Shown in pieces: positions 29,080-46,692 of a stretch of DNA of 64,000 nt. This DNA is from Amorphochlora amoebiformis (Eukaryota; Cercozoa; Chlorarachniophyceae). The notes beneath the pieces were generated by a model. It ran no database searches. It had not been told where the DNA came from and worked only from the letters and a program-made list of their open reading frames with translations. The stretch lies in the NCBI GenBank assembly GCA_054601695.1, contig BAAHQB010000065.1:186001-250000 (forward strand), read 5' to 3'. The translations under genes were made by a program, and so were the position numbers. The first letter of the stretch is position 1. Each line of letters starts with the position of its first letter.

Positions 29080-29527
29080 AGAGAGAGAGAGAAGAGAGAG
29101 AAGAGAGAGAGAGAAGAGAGAGAGAGAAGAGAGAGAGAGAAGAGAGAGAGAGAAGAGAGAGAGAGAAGAGAGAGAAGAGAGAGAAGAAAGAGAAGAGAGA
29201 GAAGAAAGAGAAGAGAGAGAAGAAAGAGAAGAGAGAGAAGAGAGAGAAGAGAGAGAGAGAGAAGAGAGAGAAAGGAGAGGAGACTGAGAAGGTTATACAT
29301 ATAAATTTAGTTTTATAATCACACATATATACATGTATACATATAAATATAACATAAATATATATGAACATAATATACATATATATATATATATGTAAAT
29401 ACATGAATAATGTTTATTATACATACACATATATATATATTATATATTTTACATATGCATATACGTATAGATATGTATATACATTTACATATATATATAT
29501 ATATCTATCATATCTACATATAATATA

Positions 29528-29578
<51 letters not shown>

Positions 29579-29757
29579 ACCGGGATGCCAATTAATCATC
29601 AATGTTCCGCTGTGATATCCATCCTACATATTCTTATGTGTACATATACGTGTAAAAACATAATGTACCTGTTACATATGTATATATAAAATACATACGT
29701 AAACAAATATAAAGTATATTACCTACAGATAATATATATATATATATATATGTACAG

Positions 29758-29798
<41 letters not shown>

Positions 29799-30447
29799 TA
29801 TAGATATGTATATGTATGCTTTTGAAACGAGGAGTAGTAATAACGATATTATTATTAGTAAAGTAAAAACAGTAATATTATTACTATCAGTAAGAAAATG
29901 ATGTACCAAAACCGCATTCCCACACATAGACCCAATCATCAAGTACATACAAGCATAAGCATACATACATACACACAAACCTACATACATAAGCATACAC
30001 ACAAATATACATGCACATACACATAAGTATACATGCACATATGTACACACAAATCCACACATACACATACATTTTATTCATACATACATCCAACCTGTTT
30101 CTCCCTGCTGACTGGACAATCTCCTACGTTCCATCTCGCGTCGTCTGGACACGTTTTGCTGGGGGCGAAAAGATTAGATTTTGGAAGGTGGGTAGCATAT
30201 TTTGGTTTGGGGGAGAGATATGGAGGGAAGAAAGGGGAGGGGGAGGGCGAGAGAAGGGAGAGAATGGATTCTGTGTGAATGTGCATTTGTTTCTTTATCT
30301 ACATGTATAAATGTGGAAATTCATGTATAATGTATGTATATGTACATGTGTATATATGTATTTACATGTGCATATACATATAAAATGTATGTATATATAT
30401 GTGTATATATATATATATATTATATTAATATATATATTTGTACATTA

Positions 30448-30497
<50 letters not shown>

Positions 30498-30498
30498 A

Positions 30499-30588
<90 letters not shown>

Positions 30589-31087
30589 ATATGTATATAT
30601 CGTAGTCTTACAGATTGCCATCCCGAAGATCCCTCAGGTCACGTGGCCATGGAGCCTTTTTCCTATAATATGAAAAATCATATATATTACATATCTGTCA
30701 AAATTCTATATTTCATACATACATGTGTATATTGTATAATTGGTACATTTTTTCATATAATACACGAAATTATACATATATATATATATATTGAATATAC
30801 TAGGTGTATATTTGTACGTGTTTACTGAATAAAACAAAATTCTAACCAACCTTAGGTGATTAAACGGCTTGTTGAAAGCCCCAAAGGCGTTAATAGCATA
30901 CTTTCCAGTCGATCCTATATATATTATACATATGTGTATACCTTAAATATATATATATATATATATATGTTTAATTATATACACATACACACATATGAAA
31001 ATATATGTAATCCTTGTAATAAATGTACATTCATATATATATGTTTTGTTTCTCCTTAATTTGTTTTAATACTATTTACATATAATA

Positions 31088-31127
<40 letters not shown>

Positions 31128-31275
31128 GCAATATTATCACATGTGTGTATAAGTTTATGGTACCCCCATACGCGCCCAGCACACCATCCTTTGCCAGCCA
31201 GTTAGATAAGAACCCGAATTTATCTGAATATTAGTAAATTGTGGGTATTTATGTACACATATGCATATGTAACAT

Positions 31276-31306
<31 letters not shown>

Positions 31307-31324
31307 GATATATATATATATATA

Positions 31325-31360
<36 letters not shown>

Positions 31361-31585
31361 AATAATCGAACGTATAAAGACTTCTCAAAAACTAGTATCA
31401 AGGATTTTACGTTTAAACCTTCTATTTGTATATAAACATTTATTCTTACCTTTAGCATGCACAAGAATTCAAAAAAATTCTCACAAACACACAAGGATAT
31501 TTATAAACATATATACATATATATATATTTATATATTTACGTAGGTATATATACATATATTATATATATATATATACACACACAC

Positions 31586-31627
<42 letters not shown>

Positions 31628-32101
31628 AAATATACATACACAAACCCATTTCTACATGTATGTTAATTTGTATACGAGAGACGTATATATACACACACAC
31701 ATATATATATATATATCTAATATGCATTTCTGAACATGTCTGAATATCTATTTGATTATCCGTCTGGTTTTACATATAATGTTTACCTTGCTCAGGGGGT
31801 TCGGCTATCTGCAAGAACAACAAATGAACTGCGGGTTGGCTCTTCAGGCCTAAATACATTTATATACGATATATATCTGTATACACATATATATATATTT
31901 TTTTATATATGTATGTATATATATACATACATGTAAGACTCACATGTATATGTATGTATATATGTATATTAAAATATGTATGTACATATATCTACACACA
32001 CACACACACATGTATATACATACATACATTATATACATGTATATTATAAATACATATGTATATATCTATCTATTTTTGTATAAATATACATATGTATTTA
32101 C

Positions 32102-32136
<35 letters not shown>

Positions 32137-32137
32137 C

Positions 32138-32185
<48 letters not shown>

Positions 32186-32256
32186 AGATTTTCAGTCTAT
32201 ATTTTCTAAATGATACAAGCATACACTTACAAGCATGCATGTACATATACATTGTA

Positions 32257-32304
<48 letters not shown>

Positions 32305-33070
32305 AATATATTTATATAATGCATGCATGAGAATGTCATTTATGTAAGGGTAAGACTTACCAAGAGCCATCCTAAAGAAGACCTCAAGCCCAGCGACCTG
32401 CGCCTTGGGATCGCGGGGGCCGGGCCCAACTGATAAAATAGTAGTAAATATATATATCATAGCGGTTTCCTGTAACATAGACAGTTGGTATATGTATCTA
32501 ATATATATGCACGTATTTGTTTATTGTATTATTTTTTCTATGAATATACTTTCTACTTATATTTTATGCATGTATAGCTTTATATTATATTGTGTATAAT
32601 GTATTCATAAAATTATATTTAAATCATCCCAAGGAGCATTGTTTTTTCCCTTCTTTATTACCTAGATTTAGATTGTCTTCCTTCTCCTTTTCAAGGATGT
32701 ACCGACGCTCAAACCCCTCAGAGAACTCCCAATATTCCCACTCTCTGAGCACCTGCACATGGACTCATATATATATACATATATTTATATATATATATAT
32801 ATCTATATAGTATACGTATATACTGTATACATGTATAGTTACAATATCAGAGTCGCTCCCCAGCATAGGTTCCAAGCATAGGACATGAGGATTCGGGTTG
32901 CGCCCGCCGACAGCCTGATATTTGACGCAAGACGAAAATTTAATTTTGAGAATAACTAAGTAGAAGGATATAATTCCACACCTGGTTGCGCATGGTATAG
33001 TTCACCCCTGCAGACTCCCAGAGAGGAGACATAAACTTCCTGCATTTGATATACATAAATGAATGCATCA

Positions 33071-33109
<39 letters not shown>

Positions 33110-33311
33110 TATAACGTTATATATTATATCTATACATCTAAATGAGCTAATGTATCCATATGCATTGTACATATGTACGACATCTAATACATGTTTACGC
33201 ACACACATATTATATATATATATGTGTGTAAATATGTATATATATATATATATGTTTGTAAATATATATACATATATATATTTAAATATTCAATATATGT
33301 ATATATATATG

Positions 33312-33346
<35 letters not shown>

Positions 33347-34401
33347 TTATAATATATATATAATATATATTATATATAATATACGTATATTTATATATGT
33401 ATATACAAAAAAAATTACATATATATATATATATACGTAGTACTGTCGACGTTGTACACTTATAAACGTTCCCATTGAAACAAAATTTCAATGATCGAGA
33501 AGCGGGGAAGGGAGTGAGGTACCCTAGCACTATCGGCCACGCATCATTACCATAGTTATCGTGACCCGCCGACACCGAAGACCTGAGGGTAGAATTAGGG
33601 TATGAGACATGGGTAGGTGTTTGCCTGTTTTTTTTTCCCTTTTTCCGGGTGATAGAAGGTTTGATAAATAAATAACCTCCAACAGACATGGCAAAACTTT
33701 TGTCACTTTTTCCGCGTGATAGAAGAATTGATTATAAAAGACTACCCGCCGACAGACATCGCAAACTTTCGACGATCTTGGGTGTCGATCAGGGCGCGGC
33801 GCATCTGGAAAATAGGTCTATGAGATAAAATGGTACGTATGGTCTAGAATATCAGGTACCTTGGCTATGAGGATCTTGTCATCACCAGAGGCGGTGGGTG
33901 ACATCCTGATGGTTAAGAAATTTTCGATCCATTCGTATGTGAAACTGAACATCATGCATGCAAACCCAATCCCAACCGAAAAACTCCTTCATATACCACA
34001 CAACGTTCCACCTACTTATTCGATTGCAAAATTGCTTCGTCCCCATCGTAGTACTTTACCAGCTCATCAATCGCTCCAGCAATCACCCCCCTCGCCTTCC
34101 GCAGCCTTCCCAACACCGCCCCAACCCCTTCATTGCCATCTTCGCCTCCCTTCACCCTTCCTCCTTTATCGAAAACGGTTCCCTGAGTAGTTCGGGCTCC
34201 CTCGTTGAAAGGCACTGTGATATTTGCGATGATTGCCTGCGGCGTGTTATTTTCCTGCCCTACGAACCCAATCGACGCGCCGAGAAGGAAGCCAACTACA
34301 AGAGTCAGCATGAGGAACACCACAGAGAAGCCTTTCTTCCCCTGAGGGCCCCCGCGCGTCCCGTTTGAGGCACGAAGATCTACGTCATCGTCGGCATCCA
34401 C
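19072..34401 (-). CDS. Membrane-anchored SGNH/GDSL-like hydrolase, about 29 exons
   Basis: Exons: 34401-34055, 33905-33860, 33804-33746, 33582-33523, 33039-32982, 32914-32843, 32752-32662, 32429-32361, 31849-31787, 31223-31164, 30914-30851, 30662-30612, 30158-30095, 29623-29581, 28394-28335, (27762-27734 tentative), 26798-26754, 26508-26464, 26040-25992, 25269-25221, 24740-24695, 23906-23851, 23596-23519, 23460-23400, 21126-21100, 20588-20556, 20307-20264, 19966-19917, 19157-19072. All phases agree, giving about 634 residues. Residues about 24-45 form one membrane helix after a short charged N-terminus. Block I is [11 protein letters not shown] (Ser about 152), typical of SGNH-like proteins I recall from algae and stramenopiles; later blocks include [16 protein letters not shown] and INWHP, the presumed His block. 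The C-terminal third is Cys-rich, suggesting a lumenal or extracellular disulfide-bonded domain. The substrate is unknown; esterase or polysaccharide acyl-ester activity is only a family-level guess. The exon at 27762-27734 is needed for phase but is not otherwise supported. Confidence 0.82.
20858..20895 (-). pseudogene. Decayed copy of the SGNH hydrolase exon at 21126-21100
   Basis: The real 27-nt exon reads CGILNVADI and has a GTAATA donor. This copy, 240 bp away in the next intron, reads CGILNRADI after a similar ACAG acceptor, but its donor GT has been lost. It looks like an exon duplication that has decayed. Confidence 0.7.
21575..22585. repeat. About 1-kb GA-rich minisatellite
   Basis: It is a polypurine tract whose right half is a tandem array of GGAGGCAGAGAGAGAGAGAG units about 22-28 bp long. 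It produces a 356-codon minus frame and long plus frames that are simple-repeat artefacts. It lies in the SGNH hydrolase intron 21127-23399. Confidence 0.95.
23689..23835. repeat. Poly-T and CT tract
   Basis: Runs of T up to 17 with CTCTCT patches lie directly beside the SGNH hydrolase exon 23906-23851, on its intron side. Read on minus it is A-rich. Confidence 0.85.
24759..25208 (+). repeat. Degenerate telomere-like TTAGGG sequence
   Basis: GGGTTAGGATTAGGG-type repeats at 24759-24880, a (TA)n break, then more units at 25100-25208. It lies inside an SGNH hydrolase intron, on the antisense strand of that gene. Confidence 0.8.
25520..25757 (+). repeat. Family-B interspersed element, copy 1, with a 16-bp palindrome
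   Basis: It shares AAGGAGATA, GTCCAACAACGGTTAGAT, a GACGATTAGGCC-like block and the terminal GACTACCGGCCTAC with copy 2. At 25590-25605 it contains the perfect palindrome GGAACCCATGGGTTCC. It lies in an SGNH hydrolase intron and is followed by (TA)n. Confidence 0.7.
26820..26925. repeat. 17-bp tandem repeat
   Basis: AAATTGTTTGTTTGTTT repeats at exact 17-bp spacing (26836, 26853, 26870), then degenerates with TTCG variants. Confidence 0.85.
27021..27624. repeat. Three dispersed copies of an about 60-bp segment within (TA)n
   Basis: Copies lie at 27021-27080, 27239-27298 and 27566-27624. All share GAAAGAG, then GCGCACTAGATT (GTGCACCAGACA in copy 2), then TTTTACTGTCAGCAT. They are separated by long (TA)n tracts in an SGNH hydrolase intron. 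Confidence 0.8.
27361..27560. repeat. Long (TA)n microsatellite cluster
   Basis: One of the longest runs of pure TA, broken only by short CATACAACACAC and CACAC interruptions. It is typical of the (TA)n that makes up much of every intron. Confidence 0.95.
27841..28230. repeat. GA-rich block, copy 1 of a segmental duplication
   Basis: It starts AGGGGGCAGAAACAGGGCAA, contains AATAGAGAGAAGCGACCGGT, and ends GGAGACTGAGAAGG. Each anchor recurs in order at 28771-29292. Confidence 0.85.
28771..29292. repeat. GA-rich block, copy 2 of a segmental duplication
   Basis: The same anchors as copy 1 occur in the same order, but the internal AGAGAAG array is expanded by about 130 bp. Both copies flank the SGNH hydrolase exon 28394-28335. 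Confidence 0.85.
30499..30575. repeat. Long pure (TA)n tract
   Basis: About 75 bp of uninterrupted TA in an SGNH hydrolase intron. Confidence 0.95.
33639..33771. repeat. Tandem duplication covering a 5' splice site of the SGNH hydrolase gene
   Basis: The unit at 33706-33771 holds the 3' end of the exon 33804-33746 and its donor. A diverged copy at 33639-33702 lies in the intron and still carries the ATGTCTGT exon end followed by a GT. It shares CTTTTTCCGSGTGATAGAAG at the other end. Confidence 0.85.
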
Positions 34402-35296
34402 GGAAACCAGGGGCCGCTGGGATATTTTTCGATTATTTTCGTTAGAATATTCGGGTGTAAGACTTTATACACACGTGTGTGGGTCGGGTAGATCTAGGGA
34501 GTTAAAATTTAAAAGGGAGAGGAGCTGGATTGGGTTGACCATCGACGACATTCCGCCGGTCGGAGCCAATACTAACGCGGAATCTGGTTAAGACAGTTTC
34601 AAATACTCTTTCTATAGGTCTGGGACATTCTTATTAGAATCATAGCGTGACACGCCGTAGAATCACTTTGTGACTTAATGCATTGTCACGCCCAACCAAC
34701 GAAATGTCTTCCCTCTCGAGCAAGTGCGCCGACCCGCGGAATGAATTCATTGTGCGCCGATATAGGGAGGGATAGTGACAAAAATTGAGATATATGGGGT
34801 AGTCAATGGAGAATCTATCGAGAATTCTAGTAGAAATGATCAGGAATACGGAAGTGGGGCATTTTGAGAGAGAACGTCTCGAACGGTTCGGAGATATCGG
34901 GTGCATGCAACTTCATTGGAATTGGAGGCCTAAGGGAATGCGTTTGATCTCATCCTCTATTCATATTCATTTGAGAAGTAAGCTAGGATGTGGAAATAGG
35001 TTGGTGCAGTGGGGAGGTTTGGAAGGATGTTGGTGAACGCTTGACATTGTATGCACGTAGGTGAAGGAAATGAACTCCAGAATTGAAGCTTGTAGTGATC
35101 ACATGCGGTAAAAGTTACACGTTAGTGCATATTTACCTTCAGAACACGCATGACATCTTTTTTTATATGTATATTTATATGAAAAAATGTGTTCACATAT
35201 ATGCATATATAAGTTTATAAACAAAGTTAAAATATATAAAATTATTCATGAATATATATATATATGTAAAAATATATTACATGTATTTATACGAGC

Positions 35297-35339
<43 letters not shown>

Positions 35340-35589
35340 TATGCACACACATACCGACATATATTTAATATATGTGAGAAATTATGTAGAATGTAAAAAC
35401 AAATCTTGTATTTTAACACTAATGATAATATTAGTGATAATAGAAATGATAATAATATCAATAAGATCAATTGTAAATATGCAAACATCCATGTGTGTTT
35501 TGTGTATGCACGTTATATATGTAGAATGGATAATATGAAAATGATAATAGTATCAATAATACTAATTGTAAACACGCATAAACATACAT

Positions 35590-35621
<32 letters not shown>

Positions 35622-35923
35622 GTACGTTATATATGTACAATTGGATAATAATAGAAATGATAATAATATCAATAATACTAATTGTAAACATTCGTAATCA
35701 TACATGTGTGTATATGCATATTTACATTATATATGCATAATGGATTAATAAATCTATTTAGGTTTGTATACATGAAATGCATCAAATCGATCAAGAAATA
35801 TCCCATGTAAGCCGCATAATATATGTGTATGTATATGTATACTCCAATATCTGCATTTACATATATTATATATATATACATATATATATAAATAATATAT
35901 ATATATATATATACATATATATA

Positions 35924-35955
<32 letters not shown>

Positions 35956-35958
35956 CAA

Positions 35959-35993
<35 letters not shown>

Positions 35994-36032
35994 CATAATA
36001 TATAAATATGTATATTATACATACCTATATAA

Positions 36033-36074
<42 letters not shown>

Positions 36075-36079
36075 TTATA

Positions 36080-36111
<32 letters not shown>

Positions 36112-36342
36112 GTATATATTTATAAAATATGTATTATATATATGTATATATATATATATATATGTGCATATAAAATATTTATATACAGATTGCACAATTA
36201 TCATGTTCGTATTTGTATTTGTTCATGTTCAGCCAACTCACGTCCGGACACCAAGCTAGAAGGGAGCTGAACGGAAGTAATATATATATATATATATAAA
36301 TACATATAATATATATACTATATATCTACATATGTACATACA

Positions 36343-36384
<42 letters not shown>

Positions 36385-36385
36385 T

Positions 36386-36456
<71 letters not shown>

Positions 36457-36587
36457 TACATAAGTGTAATAATATAAGATTAAAGTATTTATATTTCAAA
36501 TGTAGATAGAGCATACTCAATAGAAATTGGATAAAATATGTGAACATGTATTTAGATATATCCATATATGCATAAATATATACATAT

Positions 36588-36634
<47 letters not shown>

Positions 36635-36967
36635 ATTTATGTATATAATATACATAAATATGTATATATATATATATATGTATATATATATGTGTGTGTG
36701 TGTGAATATATAAATATATATGCAACATAATAGTAGTATTAACATTGTAAACGTTATGTCTATGTATGTATACTCTATATGTATATATATATATATATAA
36801 TATACATATATATATATATATATTTATGTCTACAATACATATATATAAATATACTATATATATATATATGTGTGTACATATCTATATGTTATATATGTAT
36901 ATACATATAACTACATGCACGTGTTCTTTAACATACACACACGATAATCCTACTAGTTGGCGGTAAG
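34402..36967. other. Divergent intergenic region with a three-fold tandem repeat and (TA)n
   Basis: It separates the SGNH hydrolase start (minus) from the SAP-protein start (plus). The part at 34402-35130 is single-copy and of balanced composition, and should hold the hydrolase promoter and 5' untranslated region. The rest is (TA)n and the 115-bp repeats at 35416-35750. The 88-codon minus frame at 34640-34906 shows no family motif or splice logic and I do not call it. Confidence 0.6.
35416..35750. repeat. Three tandem copies of an about 115-bp unit
   Basis: Each copy runs GATAATA, ATATCAATAATACTAATTG, then an ACATGTGTGT-type stretch and TTATATATG, starting near 35416, 35531 and 35646. Copies two and three are closest to each other. 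The repeat lies in the divergent intergenic region and holds no open frame of interest. Confidence 0.75.
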
Positions 36968-41381
<4,414 letters not shown>

Positions 41382-41589
41382 TAAACTTTACACATATATA
41401 AGTATTATATGTTGTATGTGTCTATGCATATATGTGCGGGTATTCTATGTATATAAAATAACTCGAAATATATGTGAATACATTATTTATAATAGTTGCA
41501 TATATGTAATATAAATATGCACATTGTATATATAGTAGTTTTGGTCACAGATGCATCTATATATATATATATGTATGTATATATGCATG

Positions 41590-41648
<59 letters not shown>

Positions 41649-41703
41649 TACATACGTGTACCTAATGTTACACATATTGTGTGTCCATCCATCTCTCTCT
41701 ATA

Positions 41704-41747
<44 letters not shown>

Positions 41748-42272
41748 TGTGGTGTTAACACACATGTATGTACAAATTGTGTATTTCCATAAAAGGTATA
41801 TTCTCAGGTACTGTTTAACTGTAAGCGGATATAGATTGGGCAGCAGGATTGCTAAGAACGCAGTAACCGTCGCAAATAGTAGAGGTGCTATGAATTATGT
41901 TGTGTTTGCATATAAACATATATATATGTATATATATATATATATTTGTACATATTATAAATATGTTTATATGTTATATATGAATATTGGCGTATCGTAT
42001 ATGCCTAATATCTCTCTCTATATTTACATATATTTGTTATTAATAGATATCTGTGAAGAAATAAAATTCTGTGTAAAGACGTCTATGAATATACATGTAT
42101 ATATATATATATGTATATATTGTTACTGCTCCCGGAACATACAGCTACTTAAATGCAAGGAGATAAGGTTGTCCGACAATGGTTGGATAGAGGTCAACGA
42201 GTAGGCCGTGGGCCTCACCCGACTACCGGCCTACGGGACCGCTGCACTAAAATATAATATATATATATTTAC

Positions 42273-42338
<66 letters not shown>

Positions 42339-42586
42339 AATTTATATGTATAGGCACAAAGTTCCATATGTAAGAATAGAAATGGGAACTCTTTAGGAAA
42401 ATGGAATATATATATATATATATATATTGTATGTGTATATATATAGCATATATAAGATACACATTGTATCTGTATAATCATGTGCATATATATACACACA
42501 ATATTGTATCTATGTAATCATGTACATACATATACACACATACACACATGTACATAATCATATATGATGTATACATATATATGTAT

Positions 42587-42650
<64 letters not shown>

Positions 42651-42653
42651 CAG
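41382..42653. other. Intergenic or MUS81 5' region, mostly (TA)n with an interspersed element
   Basis: After the stop of the SAP protein the sequence is (TA)n broken by a non-repetitive patch at 41800-41900 and a family-B element at 42120-42257. The patch is open in one plus frame but has no recognisable protein and could be decayed repeat. The MUS81 promoter and first exons must lie here or just right of it. Confidence 0.5.
42120..42257 (+). repeat. Family-B interspersed element, copy 2 (shorter)
   Basis: The blocks AAGGAGATA, TTGTCCGACAATGGTTGGAT, CAACGAGTAGGCC and GACTACCGGCCTAC occur in the same order as in copy 1, with the middle section missing. It is followed by (TA)n. It sits between the SAP-protein gene and MUS81. 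Confidence 0.7.
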
Positions 42654-42722
42654 CGTCCCATCCCGCACGCCCTGGTGCTGTACCACGGCGTCAAACACAC
42701 TATCACCCTGGCCAATCCTTAA
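42654..42722 (+). CDS. Possible N-terminal exon of MUS81
   Basis: This 69-bp GC-richer island is bordered by TTCAG and GTAAAT. Read in the phase needed to join the exon at 43207 it is open and encodes a Ser/Thr/Pro-rich stretch. A second plus frame (RPIPHALVLYHGVKHTITL, then stop) and a minus frame are also open, so both frame and gene assignment are uncertain. Confidence 0.35.
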   Translation, partial: RPIPHALVLYHGVKHTITLANP

Positions 42723-42734
42723 GTAAATATATAT

Positions 42735-42772
<38 letters not shown>

Positions 42773-42863
42773 GATATCTTTATATTTTAGTTTTTTAAAT
42801 TATTGTATATAGAATACATATATATATATATATGTATCTGTATATATATATATTTTATGTATG

Positions 42864-42905
<42 letters not shown>

Positions 42906-43033
42906 CATTTCTTTTTATATATATGCATATAAATATTACGTATATATATATATTTCTATAAAATTATGTTTATATGCAAAAATGCATCTGTGCAATTTAT
43001 TCATACAAATACATGTACGTCTGTACATACATA

Positions 43034-43086
<53 letters not shown>

Positions 43087-43206
43087 ACATGTATACACAT
43101 CATGTATATGTATATATATATATATATTGATATATATATATATATATATATAAATATAAGCTCATTTGTAAACATAAACATGTACACATATGTATAAGTA
43201 TCATAG

Positions 43207-44114
43207 ATGCACGCCGGCAAGCATGCGAGGAGAAGATATTGATGGTGCATCACAACACCAAAGTCTCCAGCAGTGAGAATACAAACATGCATTTTTAGAT
43301 ATTTGTATATGTACATGTCTCTATATATAATACTATATATACTCTATGTGTTCTTTTATATACGTTTGCGAGTGAATGTTTTCTGAATATCTGATTTGAT
43401 TGTGTATATCTATGTATATATCTATATTAACAAGCACTGTATATCTACATATATATATATATATATATACATGTAAATATATACACATATATATATATAT
43501 ATATATATATTTTGGGTGGTATTCGTAAACATATATGTGCATATACATCTGTATTTGTACTGCAGCACAAAAACAAGAGCCTCTCGAAACTCTCTTAGCT
43601 CCGTTGAAAAAGTATACCTCCTAACCCAAACTTAACATCGGAAAACAGCACACTTTACTCAAATCCTCACCCAAACTCTTGCTCTATTCTAACCGTAACC
43701 GTAAACCTAACCCTGCTTACTACTCAAACCCTAAGCTGATCCAAACCGAAACCGGACCCTAATCCTTCCCCAGGTTCAAGAGGATGAAACTCAACGCCTT
43801 AGATTTGCCGCCGATACCTGGTAGAATATCCTAGAAGTGGATGCATGTCTATGTATGGTTATATGTAAGTATATATAAATGTACACACATATACATATAT
43901 ATATATATTATATTTATATATGTATATTATATATATATGTATATATATTATATATATACATATATTATATATGATATCTATATATATATTATATATACAA
44001 TATATATATATACATATATAATACATGAAGATATCATACACACATATATATGTATATATAAATATATATATATATATATATAAATATATGTACATATGTA
44101 TATATATATATGTA

Positions 44115-44145
<31 letters not shown>

Positions 44146-44406
44146 CATACCTATTGTTTTTAATTGCTATTATAGATATGTGATATTCAGACAGGAAAAA
44201 GATAAGAGAGATACAGAGATAGTGATGTCGATATCAGCATTGCATATACCATACATACGTACACGTACGTAGAGCATAGCGTATTAGGCATATATATATA
44301 TAATATATATATATACATATATATATATAATATATAGACATACATACATATGTATGGAAATATATTTATGTATTATATATATTATATGTATATGTATATA
44401 TGTATG

Positions 44407-44438
<32 letters not shown>

Positions 44439-44764
44439 CACATATATATTGACAGTATGCATATGCTGAAATGAAATTTCTATTTACATATATTATACAT
44501 CGATGCGTTTTACATTTATATATCCACATATACATATATACATATGAAAATGCAAGTGAACACATGTATTGTAGACTTCAAGCAGGTAAATACATATGTG
44601 TGCGATTATATTGAACATGTATACAGACTCATATTTATGCCTATCCATATATGCGTATATATATATATGTATCTATATGTATTATATACATATATATGTA
44701 TATATTTAGGAGGATATGAAGTGGTTCTCCTCCTTGATAATCGAGAGCTAAAGGTGATGGAAAA

Positions 44765-44808
<44 letters not shown>

Positions 44809-46362
44809 CACATACATATCTTTGAATACGTATGTACCATATGCAATTTCTGGATGTGTTGATATGTATCGTAATCTATGTTTGCAAACATCTACATTAC
44901 ATACATATGTATATATATATGTATATCATGTATATTATATATATTTAATTTACTTATATACCTATGTATTCTGTAATATGCTATGTATGATATATATATA
45001 TATATATATATGTATGAATTATCCACCAGCTAAAAATATACATATACAATTCTATGTATATTAGAAGAGGACATAACATACACATGTATAAAAAAAAACT
45101 TCACACAAACGTGTATATTTCCACATATGATAGCATATATAACATTGCATAGAATGGGACAGAATTATCCAACGTAGACAAATGTGTGTATGTGCATGGA
45201 ACATATGTACATACACTCAAAACACATGCTTACAATGCGCAAAAATCCTTTATCCAGAGCCGTAGAAACCCCACCTTCCTCCCAAACAACCTCCGAATGA
45301 TGCGCATTCCTGTAGAAGTCATGGCTCTACCCTTAGGTCAATATCCACCAACCTCACTGACAAAAGCAACGCAAACCCTAACACTAAACGGACTTAGGCG
45401 ACGCCCTATGGATCGCGCGGCCTATCTCGAGTCAGGATCAGGTAAGGGTTAAGAATTTAATTTAGGGTCAGAGTTAGCGGTAGGGTTATAATTAAGGTAG
45501 GGTTAGAGTTTGGATAACCCTAACCCAAACCTAACTTTACCCGACTGTAACCCTAACACCTTAACCCTAAATATAACCTACACTTAATCCTAACCCAATT
45601 TTCCCATAGCCTAATTCTAAAAACCTAACCCTAACGCTGAACCAAACCGTAACCCTAGCCCTAGCTATGAGCCTAATATTAAACCAAAGTCTAACCCTAA
45701 CCCTTACCCTAACCCTCACCCTAACCGTAAGGGTAACGTAAGCTTGGTATTAACCTAAGTTAACCCTACCCTAACCCATCCTAACCCTAAACCTAACCCC
45801 TAACCGTAACCCTAACCCTAACTCTTAATGGTGACGGAAAGCCTGCTAATAAACCCAAATTTGGAGTCTTAAAATGAAAATCGAGAGAGCTTTCGGCGTG
45901 GTTGTGAGTGATGTCTTGTGTTGATATAATCCTACTGACTTTTAACAATCTCAGACCAAGTGGATTATTTTGGGTTATATTATTGAGAGAAAGGTGGACA
46001 ATTTCTGATAACTTGATATAACGATGTATGTATGTATAGTTGTTATGTATGCGCTTAATTTAACATATGTGTATATATAATACGTAATCCATAGGTCCTC
46101 GCCGATCTTTGCGACTCGATAAAAAGCGGGTATAGCGTATACACATGAAAATGTGCTTATATATATATGTATATATAAACAGATGCGTATCTAGAATTGG
46201 AAATATTCGTATCTTTTAATCTAAATGCATGTTCATGGAAAATACACATATGTATACGCATGTACATGGAGAATATTAATATGCAAACTTATATATATGT
46301 ATATATATATATGTATGTATATATGTATATATATAGATATGATATACGTACATATATATATT

Positions 46363-46401
<39 letters not shown>

Positions 46402-46546
46402 GATAATAAGGCGGTTCGAAGATCAGAGGACTCGGCTATGCAAGAGTGGGATGGAAAATGTCACTTATCTAATAGAGGTATGCATACATATGTATACCAA
46501 ATATATATATGGATTGTATGTAAATACAGTTGAATATATATATCTA

Positions 46547-46603
<57 letters not shown>

Positions 46604-46651
46604 TGTATGCACATGTGTACAATTTCTTTTACCAGTAATACATACATATGT

Positions 46652-46692
<41 letters not shown>

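Noticed and set aside
28745-29404. 219-codon minus frame and 160-codon plus frame
   Set aside because: Both are the GA-rich duplicated block read in phase with its repeat.
34640-34906. 88-codon minus frame in non-repetitive sequence
   Set aside because: No motif, no splice borders, and it lies in the expected promoter region between two divergent genes.
44575-44585. Possible 11-nt exon of MUS81 (AG and GT borders)
   Set aside because: The exons at 43820 and 44710 already join in phase, giving PPIPGGYEVV as in other MUS81 proteins; adding 11 nt breaks the frame.
45258-45452. Continuous open frame across the 61-bp MUS81 intron
   Set aside because: It omits the catalytic Asp and ends in a stop, whereas splicing restores the conserved motif and phase.
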